NCBI GenBank assembly: GCA_964435475.1
Contig: CAYSZB010000010.1
Span: 1-52,148 of the forward strand
From: CAYSZB01 sp964435475
GTDB lineage: Bacteria; Chloroflexota; Anaerolineae; Anaerolineales; Anaerolineaceae
Direction: 5' to 3'
Length of the DNA: 52,148 nt
Below the pieces are notes generated by a model. It was not told the DNA's origin. It searched no databases and saw nothing but the letters and a program-made list of their open reading frames with translations. This document shows positions 42,686-51,288 of this stretch, piece after piece. A program made the position numbers and the translations under genes. The first letter of the stretch is position 1, and every line of letters starts with the position of its first letter.

Positions 42686-43879
42686 ATGAAAAAGATACTT
42701 GCAATCGCTCTGAAAGACACCCTGCTCAGGTTCACCAGCCCGATGGAATGGGCATTCTTTATCATCATGCCTGTTTTTTTCATTTTTATGCTCAGCGGTG
42801 GTACTGGCGCTCCCAAAGATCCACGCATCACCCTTTACGTGGTAGACCAGGCAGAATCTGACCTGTCTCAAATGCTTTTCAGCGAGTTGGAAAAATCCAG
42901 CTCGGTAAGGCCTGTGGCCAAAGAATTGGATGAAGCGACATCGGATTTTGAGGCACGACAAATCTCTGCGATCGTAATCATCCCGGAGACATTCACATCA
43001 CAGACATTCATGGATGGCAGTGCCGATGTTGAATTCAGGCAACAACCCAACAACACCAATGCCCTGATCGATCTCCAGGCCCTTCAGGTTGCCCTGGACC
43101 GTATCAGCGGCGGTGTGGACGTGGCAGTCAAAAGCACGGAACTGGCTGACAACATCAGTCCTTTTGATTCCGGCACTTCAAGGCAGGCATATTTTGAAGA
43201 AACCCTGAAACTGAGCCAAACGCGGTTATCTGGATCCCCCTCAAGGGTCAGTGAAATATCAGGTGAAACCGAGGATCAGATCCAGTACGACCCGAAAGCC
43301 AACAGCGTATCCGGGCAGATGATCACCTGGGTGTTCATCCCCCTGATCGGCATCTCCGCCATGCTTGCCATGGAACGCCAGACAGGCACCCTGAGGCGCA
43401 TCCTGGTCACACCGACCAGCAAAGCAAAATATATCGGTGGCACCATATTTGGACAGGTCGTGACAGCCATGATCCAGATGGCGATCCTGATCACTTTTGG
43501 CTGGCTGGTCTTGAAGATCAACTGGGGTAATTCGATCCTGGCATTGGTCATGATCATCGCCTCATCCACCCTGGCGGCGGCAGCCCTGGGCACCATGTTG
43601 GGCACCTTTGTCAAAACTGAAGGCCAGGCTAATGGGCTGAGCATCATGGTCGGCATGGTCATGGCGATGCTGGGCGGCTGCTGGTACCCGATCGAGCTCT
43701 TCCCGCAGGTCATGCGCCAGGCCGCCAGGATCTTTCCCACAACCTGGGCCATGCAGGGCTTGTTGGACATTTCAGTGCGCGGGCAGGGGGTTCAAGGGGT
43801 GTGGCTTGAAACAGTTGTGTTATTGGGTTTTGCGCTATTGTTCTTCACGATCGGTGTGCTGCGCTTTAAGTATGATTAA
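42686..43879 (+). CDS. ABC-2 type transporter permease (second subunit)
   Basis: A 397-residue permease with the same plan as its neighbour: an N-terminal TM (about 20-38), an external domain to about 210, then a membrane block with AMERQTGTLRRILVTPTSKA as coupling region and a closing TM near 370-392. It completes the three-gene exporter. The tRNA-Sec promoter begins 5 bp after its stop codon. Confidence 0.9.
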   Translation: MKKILAIALKDTLLRFTSPMEWAFFIIMPVFFIFMLSGGTGAPKDPRITLYVVDQAESDLSQMLFSELEKSSSVRPVAKELDEATSDFEARQISAIVIIPETFTSQTFMDGSADVEFRQQPNNTNALIDLQALQVALDRISGGVDVAVKSTELADNISPFDSGTSRQAYFEETLKLSQTRLSGSPSRVSEISGETEDQIQYDPKANSVSGQMITWVFIPLIGISAMLAMERQTGTLRRILVTPTSKAKYIGGTIFGQVVTAMIQMAILITFGWLVLKINWGNSILALVMIIASSTLAAAALGTMLGTFVKTEGQANGLSIMVGMVMAMLGGCWYPIELFPQVMRQAARIFPTTWAMQGLLDISVRGQGVQGVWLETVVLLGFALLFFTIGVLRFKYD

Positions 43880-43883
43880 CCGG

Positions 43884-43912
43884 TTGACATAAATCAACCA
43901 TTCCTTTATGCT
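43884..43912 (+). promoter_or_regulatory. tRNA-Sec promoter
   Basis: TTGACA (43884-43889) and TATGCT (43907-43912) are 17 bp apart, the best sigma70-type promoter I find in the window. The expected start lies at 43919 or 43920, the first base of the mature tRNA. Confidence 0.8.
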
Positions 43913-43919
43913 TAACTGT

Positions 43920-44013
43920 GGGAATGGTTAGGTCCCGGTGGGCCTCCCGGTCTTCAAAATCGGTGTCGGGACGCGTTGCGCTCTGTGGTGGGTTCGACTC
44001 CCATCCATTCCCG
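43920..44013 (+). tRNA. selC: tRNA-Sec (anticodon UCA)
   Basis: A 94-nt selenocysteine tRNA that decodes recoded UGA. An 8-bp acceptor stem pairs GGGAATGG (43920-43927) with CCATTCCC (44005-44012), and G44013 is the discriminator. The D arm has a 6-bp stem AGGTCC/GGGCCT with the 4-nt loop CGGT. The anticodon stem CCGGT/ATCGG closes loop CTTCAAA with anticodon TCA. A long variable arm (around GGGACGC/GCGCTCT, one mismatch) and T arm GTGGG-TTCGACT-CCCAT follow. This 8+5 geometry and long D stem are diagnostic. CCA is not encoded directly after G73. SelA, SelB and SelD are not in the window. Confidence 0.95.
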
Positions 44014-44019
44014 TCCAAC

Positions 44020-44052
44020 AAAAAAGGATCACAGTGAATGTGATCCTTTTTT
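44020..44052. terminator. Strong terminator after tRNA-Sec
   Basis: A perfect 14-bp stem, AAAAAAGGATCACA (44020-44033) with TGTGATCCTTTTTT (44039-44052), and a 5-nt loop. It ends in a T-tract in either direction and also serves the convergent oxidoreductase gene. Confidence 0.93.
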
Positions 44053-44068
44053 GTACCTAATTTATTTT

Positions 44069-45391
44069 TCAAGCCATCTCGTACTTCTCAAGGTGAATAT
44101 GCTTTTCGGGGATATGCAAAGCATGCAGGCACTTGCCCACCGCATTGGTCATGGGGAGTGGCCCACAGAGGAAATAGATCCAATCCTTGTAATTCTCAGG
44201 CAGATGCCTGGCAAGAATGGATTGGGTGATATAGCCTTGTTCGCCCTGCCAATCGGCGGGTGGATTTTCCAGGACATGGATTAATTTCAAGTTCAATTGT
44301 TTCTGCAAAGTTTCCAATTCTTCACGGTAGATGATATCCTCATAACCAGGGTTGCCATACACGAATATGATCTGTCTTTCATCTTTGCGGCTGGCAAGGG
44401 TACGCAGCATGCTCATCACCGGTGCGGAACCGATCCCGCCGGCAATAAAAACGATTTGCCTGCAGGCAAATTTATCCACGGAGAATGAGCCGTAGGGACC
44501 GTCCACAAAGACCCTGTCACCCGGTTTGAGCTGTTTGATTTTTGCTGTGAAGTCGCCCAGTTCCTTGATGGTCAGAGAAAAAGAGCCATCTGTTACATCT
44601 GCATTACTGGAAAATGAGAAGGGGTTTTCATTGTAGACCAGTGGCGATTTCGTGCTGATCCAGGCAAATTGACCGGCTGAATACTTGAACCCCGGGTGGC
44701 CTACCGGTTGCAGTTCAAGAGACCAGGAGGAATTGCGCTCCTGCTTGATATTTTTTACCGCATAGGGCTTTTGAGCCAACATGAGAGGCTTGATCAACTT
44801 GACGATCAGGATCATCAGGACCCATAATGCTGTTAAGCCGATCCAGACGACCTTGTTGACCGGGTGGGCAAGATAGCGATTTACAATGAACATATGCCAT
44901 AAACCCAAACCAACCGCCAGGTAGGTCATCAGGTTGTGCAGGTAGCGCCAGATATCATAGCGCAACTTGATCGGTTTGCGCCAGACTGAGGTGATGATCA
45001 AAATGATCACGGCAACCACTGACAATACAGCGGATTGTATACGCCAGGAGGAAGATTCTGCAAAGATATTCAGGATCCTGAGAGGAACGCCATCAAAGAA
45101 AAGCAGGATCGGGTGCAGTAGAACAAGAACGGCTGAAATTATTGAAAGTTTATGATGGACATCGTAAAATTTTTCCAATGGGAAGTTGCGTGCAACCAGT
45201 CTTACCCGTGAGGTGGGAATCAGTTGGAAACCCATTAATGACATGGCAACAAAACCGATGATCACTGATGCTTCTCGAAGAAATGTACGTTCTTCAGGAT
45301 AGGGGAAAATAAAAAGCAAAACTATCGGCAAGAATATCAGTAAGAAAAAAACAATGGTCCACAAGATCGTTTTGGTCGGTTTTTGGTTCAT
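44069..45391 (-). CDS. Ferric reductase/NADPH oxidase-like transmembrane flavocytochrome
   Basis: A 440-residue protein with about six TM helices (to about 205) and a C-terminal FAD/NAD(P)H reductase domain. Candidate haem ligands are His79 or His80 with His152, and His93 with His166, the spacing expected for two stacked b haems. The reductase part has an FAD loop around ENPFSFSS, a nicotinamide motif GGIGSAPVMSMLR and CGPLPMTNAV near the end. Such proteins carry electrons across the membrane from NAD(P)H to ferric iron, oxygen or other acceptors. AGGAA precedes the ATG. It appears to be a single gene. Confidence 0.86.
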   Translation of the reverse strand: MNQKPTKTILWTIVFFLLIFLPIVLLFIFPYPEERTFLREASVIIGFVAMSLMGFQLIPTSRVRLVARNFPLEKFYDVHHKLSIISAVLVLLHPILLFFDGVPLRILNIFAESSSWRIQSAVLSVVAVIILIITSVWRKPIKLRYDIWRYLHNLMTYLAVGLGLWHMFIVNRYLAHPVNKVVWIGLTALWVLMILIVKLIKPLMLAQKPYAVKNIKQERNSSWSLELQPVGHPGFKYSAGQFAWISTKSPLVYNENPFSFSSNADVTDGSFSLTIKELGDFTAKIKQLKPGDRVFVDGPYGSFSVDKFACRQIVFIAGGIGSAPVMSMLRTLASRKDERQIIFVYGNPGYEDIIYREELETLQKQLNLKLIHVLENPPADWQGEQGYITQSILARHLPENYKDWIYFLCGPLPMTNAVGKCLHALHIPEKHIHLEKYEMA

Positions 45392-45539
45392 TCATTCCTC
45401 ATTTCAATTTTATTTAAAAGATAATTCAATTTAGCTTACAGTCAGACTATTAGAAACATATACAGCAATTATAAATTGCCCCTTTATTGATTACAATATT
45501 GGCAATAATTTTATCAAAGTTTTTTTGAAAGACAAATCA

Positions 45540-46748
45540 ATGGATGCACAACCCAGTACAGACGAACTTACTCAATTTATCAGTGAATTGTTCACCATAG
45601 AAGATATCACGCTGGGAGATCACAGGCAAGGTTTTGTCGCCAGGTATCGCGGCATGCTTAAAGGCACTGATAGCGAGTCTGCTTTTAACAAGGTCAAAGA
45701 TAAGATGGACTCCCTTGGCTTATTACCTATTCTCCGCCCGGATGGAGAACGCCAGGAACTGCTGCTGGTTAAAGCCCCTGAACACAAAAAGAAGACCAGG
45801 CTGTGGGTCAACCTCGTCCTTTTTATAGCCACATTCATCAGCGTCCTTTTCGCTGGTGCGCTCTACTCGGCCACAAGCGATCCCTTTACCTCTCCATTGG
45901 ATCTTAAAGCCATTGCCCGATTCTTATGGAGTGGTTGGCCATTTGCGGTCAGTTTTATGGCGATCCTGGCGACCCACGAATTTGGCCATTACCTGGTCGG
46001 TCGACTGCATCGCGTTAAAGTGACCCTGCCCTACTTCATCCCCTTCCCCTTCAGCATGATCGGTACGATGGGTGCTTTTATCAACATGAAAGAGCCGCCG
46101 CGCAACAAAAAGCACATGCTGGATATTGCCATGGCAGGACCGCTGGCCGGCCTGATCATGACCATCCCCGTGCTGATCATCGGCCTGAGCCTGTCAACCG
46201 TTGAACCCATCCCGGCTGTGATCCCTGAAGGGCTCGGGTTTCAGATCGAAGGCAACTCCATTCTGTATTTGCTGCTGAAATACCTGGAGTTTGGCAGACT
46301 GCTCCCCCAACCGGCAAGTTATGGTAACATCGGACCTGTGCTTTACTGGCTGCGTTATTTCTTTACCGGCACACCTTTGCCATTGGGCGGATTGGATGTC
46401 ATGATCCATCCCGTTGCCTGGGCCGGCTGGGCTGGTCTGCTGATCACCTCCCTCAACCTGATCCCGGCTGGTCAACTGGATGGCGGGCACATTTTTCATG
46501 TCCTTTTCAGCCGCAAGGGATCGAAGATCGCCTTGTGGGTGATCGTTATCACCCTGGCAGCGCTGGGTTTTGCCTGGAATGGCTGGTGGTTGTGGGTCAT
46601 GCTGATCCTGTTCTTTGGCAGAGGTCATGCCGAACCGCTTGACCAGGTGACACCCCTTGACAACAGGCGCAAGATCCTTGCCGCTGTGATGCTGGTCATC
46701 TTCATCCTGATCTTTATGCCAGTACCCTTGCTTGTCATTGCCGGATAA
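45540..46748 (+). CDS. Site-2 protease family (M50) membrane metalloprotease
   Basis: A 402-residue intramembrane zinc protease. The zinc motif is HEFGH (146-150) and the third ligand is in LDGGH (Asp314). PFPFSMIGTMGAFI marks the FTSH/S2P core of the plant EGY-like group, and a soluble N-terminal domain (about 1-85) fits that group. It has about seven TM helices. I use ATG 45540; an in-frame TTG 15 bp upstream is possible. Such proteases release membrane-bound regulators. It is followed by a solute-binding lipoprotein gene 2 bp downstream. Confidence 0.9.
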   Translation: MDAQPSTDELTQFISELFTIEDITLGDHRQGFVARYRGMLKGTDSESAFNKVKDKMDSLGLLPILRPDGERQELLLVKAPEHKKKTRLWVNLVLFIATFISVLFAGALYSATSDPFTSPLDLKAIARFLWSGWPFAVSFMAILATHEFGHYLVGRLHRVKVTLPYFIPFPFSMIGTMGAFINMKEPPRNKKHMLDIAMAGPLAGLIMTIPVLIIGLSLSTVEPIPAVIPEGLGFQIEGNSILYLLLKYLEFGRLLPQPASYGNIGPVLYWLRYFFTGTPLPLGGLDVMIHPVAWAGWAGLLITSLNLIPAGQLDGGHIFHVLFSRKGSKIALWVIVITLAALGFAWNGWWLWVMLILFFGRGHAEPLDQVTPLDNRRKILAAVMLVIFILIFMPVPLLVIAG

Positions 46749-46750
46749 TT

Positions 46751-48208
46751 ATGAAAACCAAGAAGAAAAATCAACTTTACGCAACCTGGGCGATCCTGCT
46801 ATGCACGATCCTGGCTGCCTGCTCTTTAACCCCGGGCAAATTGACAGGAGAACCCGCAAAGGAGCAAACAGGCACACCTGGAATTTCTGAAACCAGCCAG
46901 GCTGAGGTCGTGACTCAGCAACCAGCCAAACCAACACCTTCCCCGACCCGACCGGCTTATCTTGAGGTCGATGAACAGGCGCTGAACGGTGTCAGCCTGG
47001 AGTTCTTGCACCCCTGGACCAATGAAACCAACGCTGCCATCCAGGCATTGGTGTCCCAATTTAACAAGAATAACCAGTGGTCCATCCGGGTGAACGCGAC
47101 ATCATTCGGGGGTGCAGAAGCGTTGCAGGAAGAGCTTAAAGATCGGCTTGGTACAGGAGACATGCCGGATGTGGTCGCGATCAACCCCTACCTGGTTCAA
47201 GGGTTGGATGGAGACTACTTTTGGCTTGACCTTTCGCAGTTCATTACAGATGATAAATGGGGACTGGACACAGACACATTGAAGGCCATCCCGGATGTTT
47301 TTCTTGAACAAAACACCGTTAACGGCAAAGTGATCGGCCTGCCATTTGGCATGAGCGGCTCTTTCCTGATGTATAACCTATCGTGGGCAAAAGAATTGGG
47401 GTTTACTGAGCCGCCCTCCACACCGGGTGAATTACAGGAACAGCTTTGTGCAGCCTCCAAGGTCAAATTGACGGATAATGATTTCGAAAACAACGGCACC
47501 GGTGGGATGTGGATCAGTAACAGCCCTCTGGCGGTATATGCCTGGTATGGAGCATTTGGCGGACAGGCCCACAGTGGTGACGGATCCGCCAGTTTCAACA
47601 ACCAGGCGACTGGTGACAGTTTTTTGTACATCAAGGACCTTTTCGACCAGAGTTGTGCCTGGATCGGGCGCCAACCAACACCTTATGACTATTTTGCGAA
47701 CAGGTACACCCTTGCCTATCCCGCATCCCTGATCGACCTGCATGCCCAGGAAAGTGCCTTTGCTGTGTCGGAGAACCAGGATGAGTGGATCCTGATACCC
47801 TACCCGACACCTGACGGAAAGGGGAGCTGGATTGTGGATGGCAACTCGCTGATCGTCAAAGTGGCAGAACCTGAAACCCAAATGGCCAGCTGGTTATTCG
47901 CGCGCTGGTTGACCTCATCAGCTGCCCAGGATGTTTTTTCCAGGGCAAGCCTGCTCTGGCCAACGCAACTTTTATCAACATCAACATTGGAAAACATAAG
48001 CAGCATCCACCCCCAGATGGACGATCTCATCCCGGTAATTGAAAAAGCCCAACCAGCCCCCACTTATCCATCCTGGACTTTCGACCGCCTGCTGCTGCAG
48101 GATGCGTTCTGGCAATTCCTGACCGGTTACCAGCAAGAACTACCTGATGTCCTGTCCACTTTGGATGCGATGGTCGAAGAAATGTATGAGATGCAGTATG
48201 GCAACTGA
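46751..48208 (+). CDS. Extracellular solute-binding lipoprotein (ABC family 1)
   Basis: A 485-residue binding protein. A lipoprotein signal ends in the lipobox LAAC with Cys24 as the lipidated residue. A Pro/Thr-rich linker (about 30-70) leads to a bilobed binding domain starting at VSLEFLHPWTNETNAAIQAL. The pattern resembles sugar-binding components of carbohydrate ABC importers. No permease or ATPase gene is adjacent, so it is either an orphan or serves a distant transporter. It follows the protease by 2 bp and overlaps rnhA by 11 bp. Confidence 0.87.
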   Translation: MKTKKKNQLYATWAILLCTILAACSLTPGKLTGEPAKEQTGTPGISETSQAEVVTQQPAKPTPSPTRPAYLEVDEQALNGVSLEFLHPWTNETNAAIQALVSQFNKNNQWSIRVNATSFGGAEALQEELKDRLGTGDMPDVVAINPYLVQGLDGDYFWLDLSQFITDDKWGLDTDTLKAIPDVFLEQNTVNGKVIGLPFGMSGSFLMYNLSWAKELGFTEPPSTPGELQEQLCAASKVKLTDNDFENNGTGGMWISNSPLAVYAWYGAFGGQAHSGDGSASFNNQATGDSFLYIKDLFDQSCAWIGRQPTPYDYFANRYTLAYPASLIDLHAQESAFAVSENQDEWILIPYPTPDGKGSWIVDGNSLIVKVAEPETQMASWLFARWLTSSAAQDVFSRASLLWPTQLLSTSTLENISSIHPQMDDLIPVIEKAQPAPTYPSWTFDRLLLQDAFWQFLTGYQQELPDVLSTLDAMVEEMYEMQYGN

Positions 48209-48517
48209 GCAAAAGGTGGTCGAAGTTTATACAGATGGCTCCTGCCTGGTCAACCCCGGACNNNNNNNNNNNNNNNNNNNNNNNNNNNNNNNNNNNNNNN
48301 NNNNNNNNNNNNNNNNNNNNNNNNNNNNNNNNNNNNNNNNNNNNNNNNNNNNNNNNNNNNNGCCAACATCGATCTCTGGCAGTCGCTGGACCTCGAGATA
48401 CAGAAGCATCACATCCAGTGGCACTGGGTTAAAGGTCACAATGGACACCGCGAGAATGAAATGGTGGACCGGTTAGCCCGCCAGGCAATTTTCGGCAAGA
48501 AGACCTCAACCCCCTGA
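48198..48517 (+). CDS. rnhA: Ribonuclease HI, interrupted by an assembly gap
   Basis: Degrades RNA in RNA-DNA hybrids. The N-terminal part has EVYTDGSCLVNPG with the first catalytic Asp. The C-terminal part has NIDLWQSLDLEI, HWVKGHNGHRENEMVDRLARQ (in part), with the last catalytic Asp. The middle with the catalytic Glu and second Asp is lost in the N-run. Compared with E. coli RNase HI, about 80 residues (about 240 bp) are missing, far more than the 100 N, and the two parts are out of frame as drawn. The true gene is probably about 150-155 codons and intact. It starts inside the end of the lipoprotein gene. Confidence 0.9.
48262..48361. other. Assembly gap of 100 N inside rnhA
   Basis: A 100-N placeholder. 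Frame and homology imply a true length near 240 bases, so coordinates beyond it are shifted from reality. Confidence 0.95.
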
Positions 48518-48531
48518 GGCTATCCCTTTGC

Positions 48532-50961
48532 TCAATTCTTAGCCTTGAACTTTTTCAGGCGCAGACTGTTGGTTATCACAAAGATGCTGCTGAATGACAT
48601 GGCAGCTGCTGCCAGCATGGGGTTGAGAAAACCCATTGCTGCCGCCGGGATCAGGATGACATTGTAGAAAAAAGCCCAGAACAAGTTCTGCTTGATCGTT
48701 TTCAGTGTCTTGCGTGAAAGCGCAATAGCCGTAGGCACACTTTGCAGGTCACCGCTGATCAAAACGATCGGGGCAGAGGCAATGGCAACATCTGAACCTG
48801 TGCCGATGGCTATGCCCACATCCGCCTGGGTCAAAGCCGGGGCATCGTTGATGCCGTCCCCCACCATCGCCACCACATGACCTTCTGATTGGAGCTTTTT
48901 GACCTCGCTGGCTTTGTCTCCCGGCAGGATATTGGCTAAAACCCGTTCAATATTGACCTGCCTGGCAATGGCTTGAGCCGTGTGGATATTGTCACCGGTC
49001 AGCATGGCAACTTTTAAGCCCATGGCATGCAGACGATCCACAGCCCTGAGCGAACCCTCTTTGATCGTATCCATGATCCCAACAATCCCGATCGCCTTTC
49101 CATCCAGGGCAACATAAATCACCGTCTTGGCACCCTGTTCAAGCCTTTCAACATCGTCTTCGATCAAAAGCAAGGGGATCGTTAACGATTCGAGGAGCAA
49201 GCGGTTGCCAATAACCATTTTTTTGCCTTCGACATCCGCCATGACACCTTTGCCGGTCTTTGACCGGAACCCGGAGATGGGCAAAAGGTCGAGATTTCTG
49301 GCCTTTGCCTCAGCAGTGATCGCCTCGCCCAACGGGTGCTCGCTTCCTGCCTCCACTGAAGCTGCCAACTGCAGAAGGTCATCCTGGCTGAGAGCATCGT
49401 CGTAAACCACAATTTCACTCACGCTTGGTTGCCCGCGGGTTATGGTACCGGTCTTGTCGAGCACCACGACATCGATCGCCCCGGATCGCTCGAGGCTTTC
49501 GCTGGACTTGACCAGAATGCCCATTTCGGCGCCTTTGCCCGTGCCCACCATCACCGCGGTGGGTGTGGCCAGGCCCATGGCACAGGGACAGGCAATGACC
49601 AGAACAGCCACCATGTTAATTAAGGCTCTTGTTAAGACTGTGACTTCTGAACCAGGCGGGACAGGGACCAGGAAAAACCAGACAAGGAAAGTAACCAGGG
49701 AAATGGCAATCACCACCGGAACAAAAACAGCCGAGATCCTGTCTGCCAGGTTCTGGATGGGCGCCTTGCTTGCCTGGGCTGATTCAACCAGTTTGATGAT
49801 CTGGGAAAGCGCGGTATCCTTGCCGATCTTTGTGGCTTCAAACTTGATGAAGCCCAGTTTGTTGATCGTTGCCCCATAAACAGTGTCTCCGGGTTGCTTT
49901 TCCACAGGCAGGGATTCCCCTGTCAACATGGATTCATCCACACTGGAGTGACCTTCAACGACGACACCATCCACGGGCAGCTTTTCACCCGGGCGCACCA
50001 GCACAATATCACCGATGAGCACTTCATCGACTGCAACCTCAACCTCGATGCCATCGCGGATGACATAGGCTCTGCGGGGGCGTAAATTCATTAATTTACG
50101 GATCGCATCACCTGCCCCACCTTTGGCCTTCGCTTCCAGGTACTTACCCAGGCGTACCAGGGTGATGATCACGGCCGAGGTTTCAAAATAACCATGCCCC
50201 GGGACAACACCCAGGGTCACAAAAACCGAGTAAACATAGGCAACTGTTGTGCCCAAGGCCACCAGGACATCCATGTTGGCAGATTTGTTGCGGATGGATT
50301 TATAGCCGTTGATGTAATATTGGGCACCAACTAAGAACTGGACGGGGGTGGCAAGGGCAAAGAACAACCAATCCAGCCACCCGGCATGCGCCAGGGTCAT
50401 TGGCAAAATGCCAAAATCCCGTGCCATGGATAAAATGAAGAGGGGTGCTGTGAATAGGATGCTGATCAACAGGAAATTGCGCTGTTTGCGTATCTCGCTT
50501 TGACGGGCTTTAAATTCCACGTCTTCCTGTTCAGCGCCTTCATCGATCACCTTGAAACCCACCTGGCGGATCGACTGCCGGATATCATTCTGGCTGATCA
50601 AGGTCGGGACATAGGTGACAATGACACGTTCTGCGGCAAGGTTGACCCGAGCGGAAATGACCCCATTGATGCTCATCAAGGCTTTTTCTATGCGCAGTGA
50701 ATCCGACTGGTCAGATAAACCCTGCAGCAGGATCGAAGCTTCCCCCATCGCCACCTGGTAACCCGCGTTTTTAACCTGAGCGATTAGCCCATTCAGGTTT
50801 GCTTTTTGGGGGTCGTAAGATATAGAGGCGCGTTCAGAGGAAAGGTTGACATTGGCAATGTCAACCCCATCCACCTTTAATAGACTGCGCTCTACTGTTG
50901 CCACGCAGTTCGCACAGGTCATCCCCAGGATTGGCAGGGTTATCTGAAGATTCTTATCCAT
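48532..50961 (-). CDS. copA: Copper-exporting P1B-type ATPase
   Basis: An 809-residue P1B ATPase that expels Cu(I). HMA domain 1 has GMTCANC (Cys16, Cys19). A second HMA domain (about 75-143) has lost its CxxC: the site reads GLSDQSD with Asp84 and Asp87. Eight TM helices include CPC (458-460), the copper-selective membrane site. TGES, DKTG (phosphorylated Asp502), HP in SEHPLGEAI and GDGINDAP complete the ATPase. It lies 8 bp after copZ in one operon. Confidence 0.95.
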   Translation of the reverse strand: MDKNLQITLPILGMTCANCVATVERSLLKVDGVDIANVNLSSERASISYDPQKANLNGLIAQVKNAGYQVAMGEASILLQGLSDQSDSLRIEKALMSINGVISARVNLAAERVIVTYVPTLISQNDIRQSIRQVGFKVIDEGAEQEDVEFKARQSEIRKQRNFLLISILFTAPLFILSMARDFGILPMTLAHAGWLDWLFFALATPVQFLVGAQYYINGYKSIRNKSANMDVLVALGTTVAYVYSVFVTLGVVPGHGYFETSAVIITLVRLGKYLEAKAKGGAGDAIRKLMNLRPRRAYVIRDGIEVEVAVDEVLIGDIVLVRPGEKLPVDGVVVEGHSSVDESMLTGESLPVEKQPGDTVYGATINKLGFIKFEATKIGKDTALSQIIKLVESAQASKAPIQNLADRISAVFVPVVIAISLVTFLVWFFLVPVPPGSEVTVLTRALINMVAVLVIACPCAMGLATPTAVMVGTGKGAEMGILVKSSESLERSGAIDVVVLDKTGTITRGQPSVSEIVVYDDALSQDDLLQLAASVEAGSEHPLGEAITAEAKARNLDLLPISGFRSKTGKGVMADVEGKKMVIGNRLLLESLTIPLLLIEDDVERLEQGAKTVIYVALDGKAIGIVGIMDTIKEGSLRAVDRLHAMGLKVAMLTGDNIHTAQAIARQVNIERVLANILPGDKASEVKKLQSEGHVVAMVGDGINDAPALTQADVGIAIGTGSDVAIASAPIVLISGDLQSVPTAIALSRKTLKTIKQNLFWAFFYNVILIPAAAMGFLNPMLAAAAMSFSSIFVITNSLRLKKFKAKN

Positions 50962-50969
50962 AATTACGC

Positions 50970-51176
50970 CTATATGGCAGGGGGATAGTTGATCTCCCTT
51001 AATCGCTCAATGATCCCTTCTTTGGTCGCAGGCAGGTCAAAATCAACCGTCACCTCTTTGGTTTCGACAACCGCATCCACCTCATCCACCCCATCGAGTT
51101 GGGATAATGCCTGCTTTATGTGCATGGTGCAGTGCATACAACTTATATTGGGAACAAGAAACTTAATGCTTTCCAT
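50970..51176 (-). CDS. copZ: Copper chaperone CopZ-like HMA protein
   Basis: A 68-residue single HMA domain with ISCMHC (Cys13, Cys16) and a fold-typical V-E-V-D pattern. It should carry Cu(I) to the neighbouring ATPase. The motif MHC between the Cys residues differs from the usual GMxCxxC pattern in having Asn-Ile-Ser before the first Cys. AAAGGA precedes the ATG, and an imperfect palindrome lies further upstream. Confidence 0.9.
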   Translation of the reverse strand: MESIKFLVPNISCMHCTMHIKQALSQLDGVDEVDAVVETKEVTVDFDLPATKEGIIERLREINYPPAI

Positions 51177-51196
51177 TTTTTTATCCTTTCACTCGT

Positions 51197-51220
51197 AATT
51201 CTGATACACTTATCAAAATT
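51197..51220 (-). promoter_or_regulatory. Inverted repeat upstream of copZ-copA
   Basis: AATTCTGATA and TATCAAAATT are 10-bp arms matching at 9 positions around the spacer CACT, about 20 bp upstream of the copZ start. It is a candidate metal-responsive operator; it does not fit the CopY or CsoR sites I know. Confidence 0.5.
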
Positions 51221-51274
51221 AACTAAACCTGATATTTATTATAGTTTAATTCATAAATATCGCCTGTAGATGTG

Positions 51275-51280
51275 TATACA
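51275..51280 (+). promoter_or_regulatory. -10 box, near-leaderless start of the NagD-like gene
   Basis: TATACA preceded by TG ends 8 nt before ATG 51289, with no Shine-Dalgarno sequence. Confidence 0.42.
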
Positions 51281-51288
51281 AAGAACAT

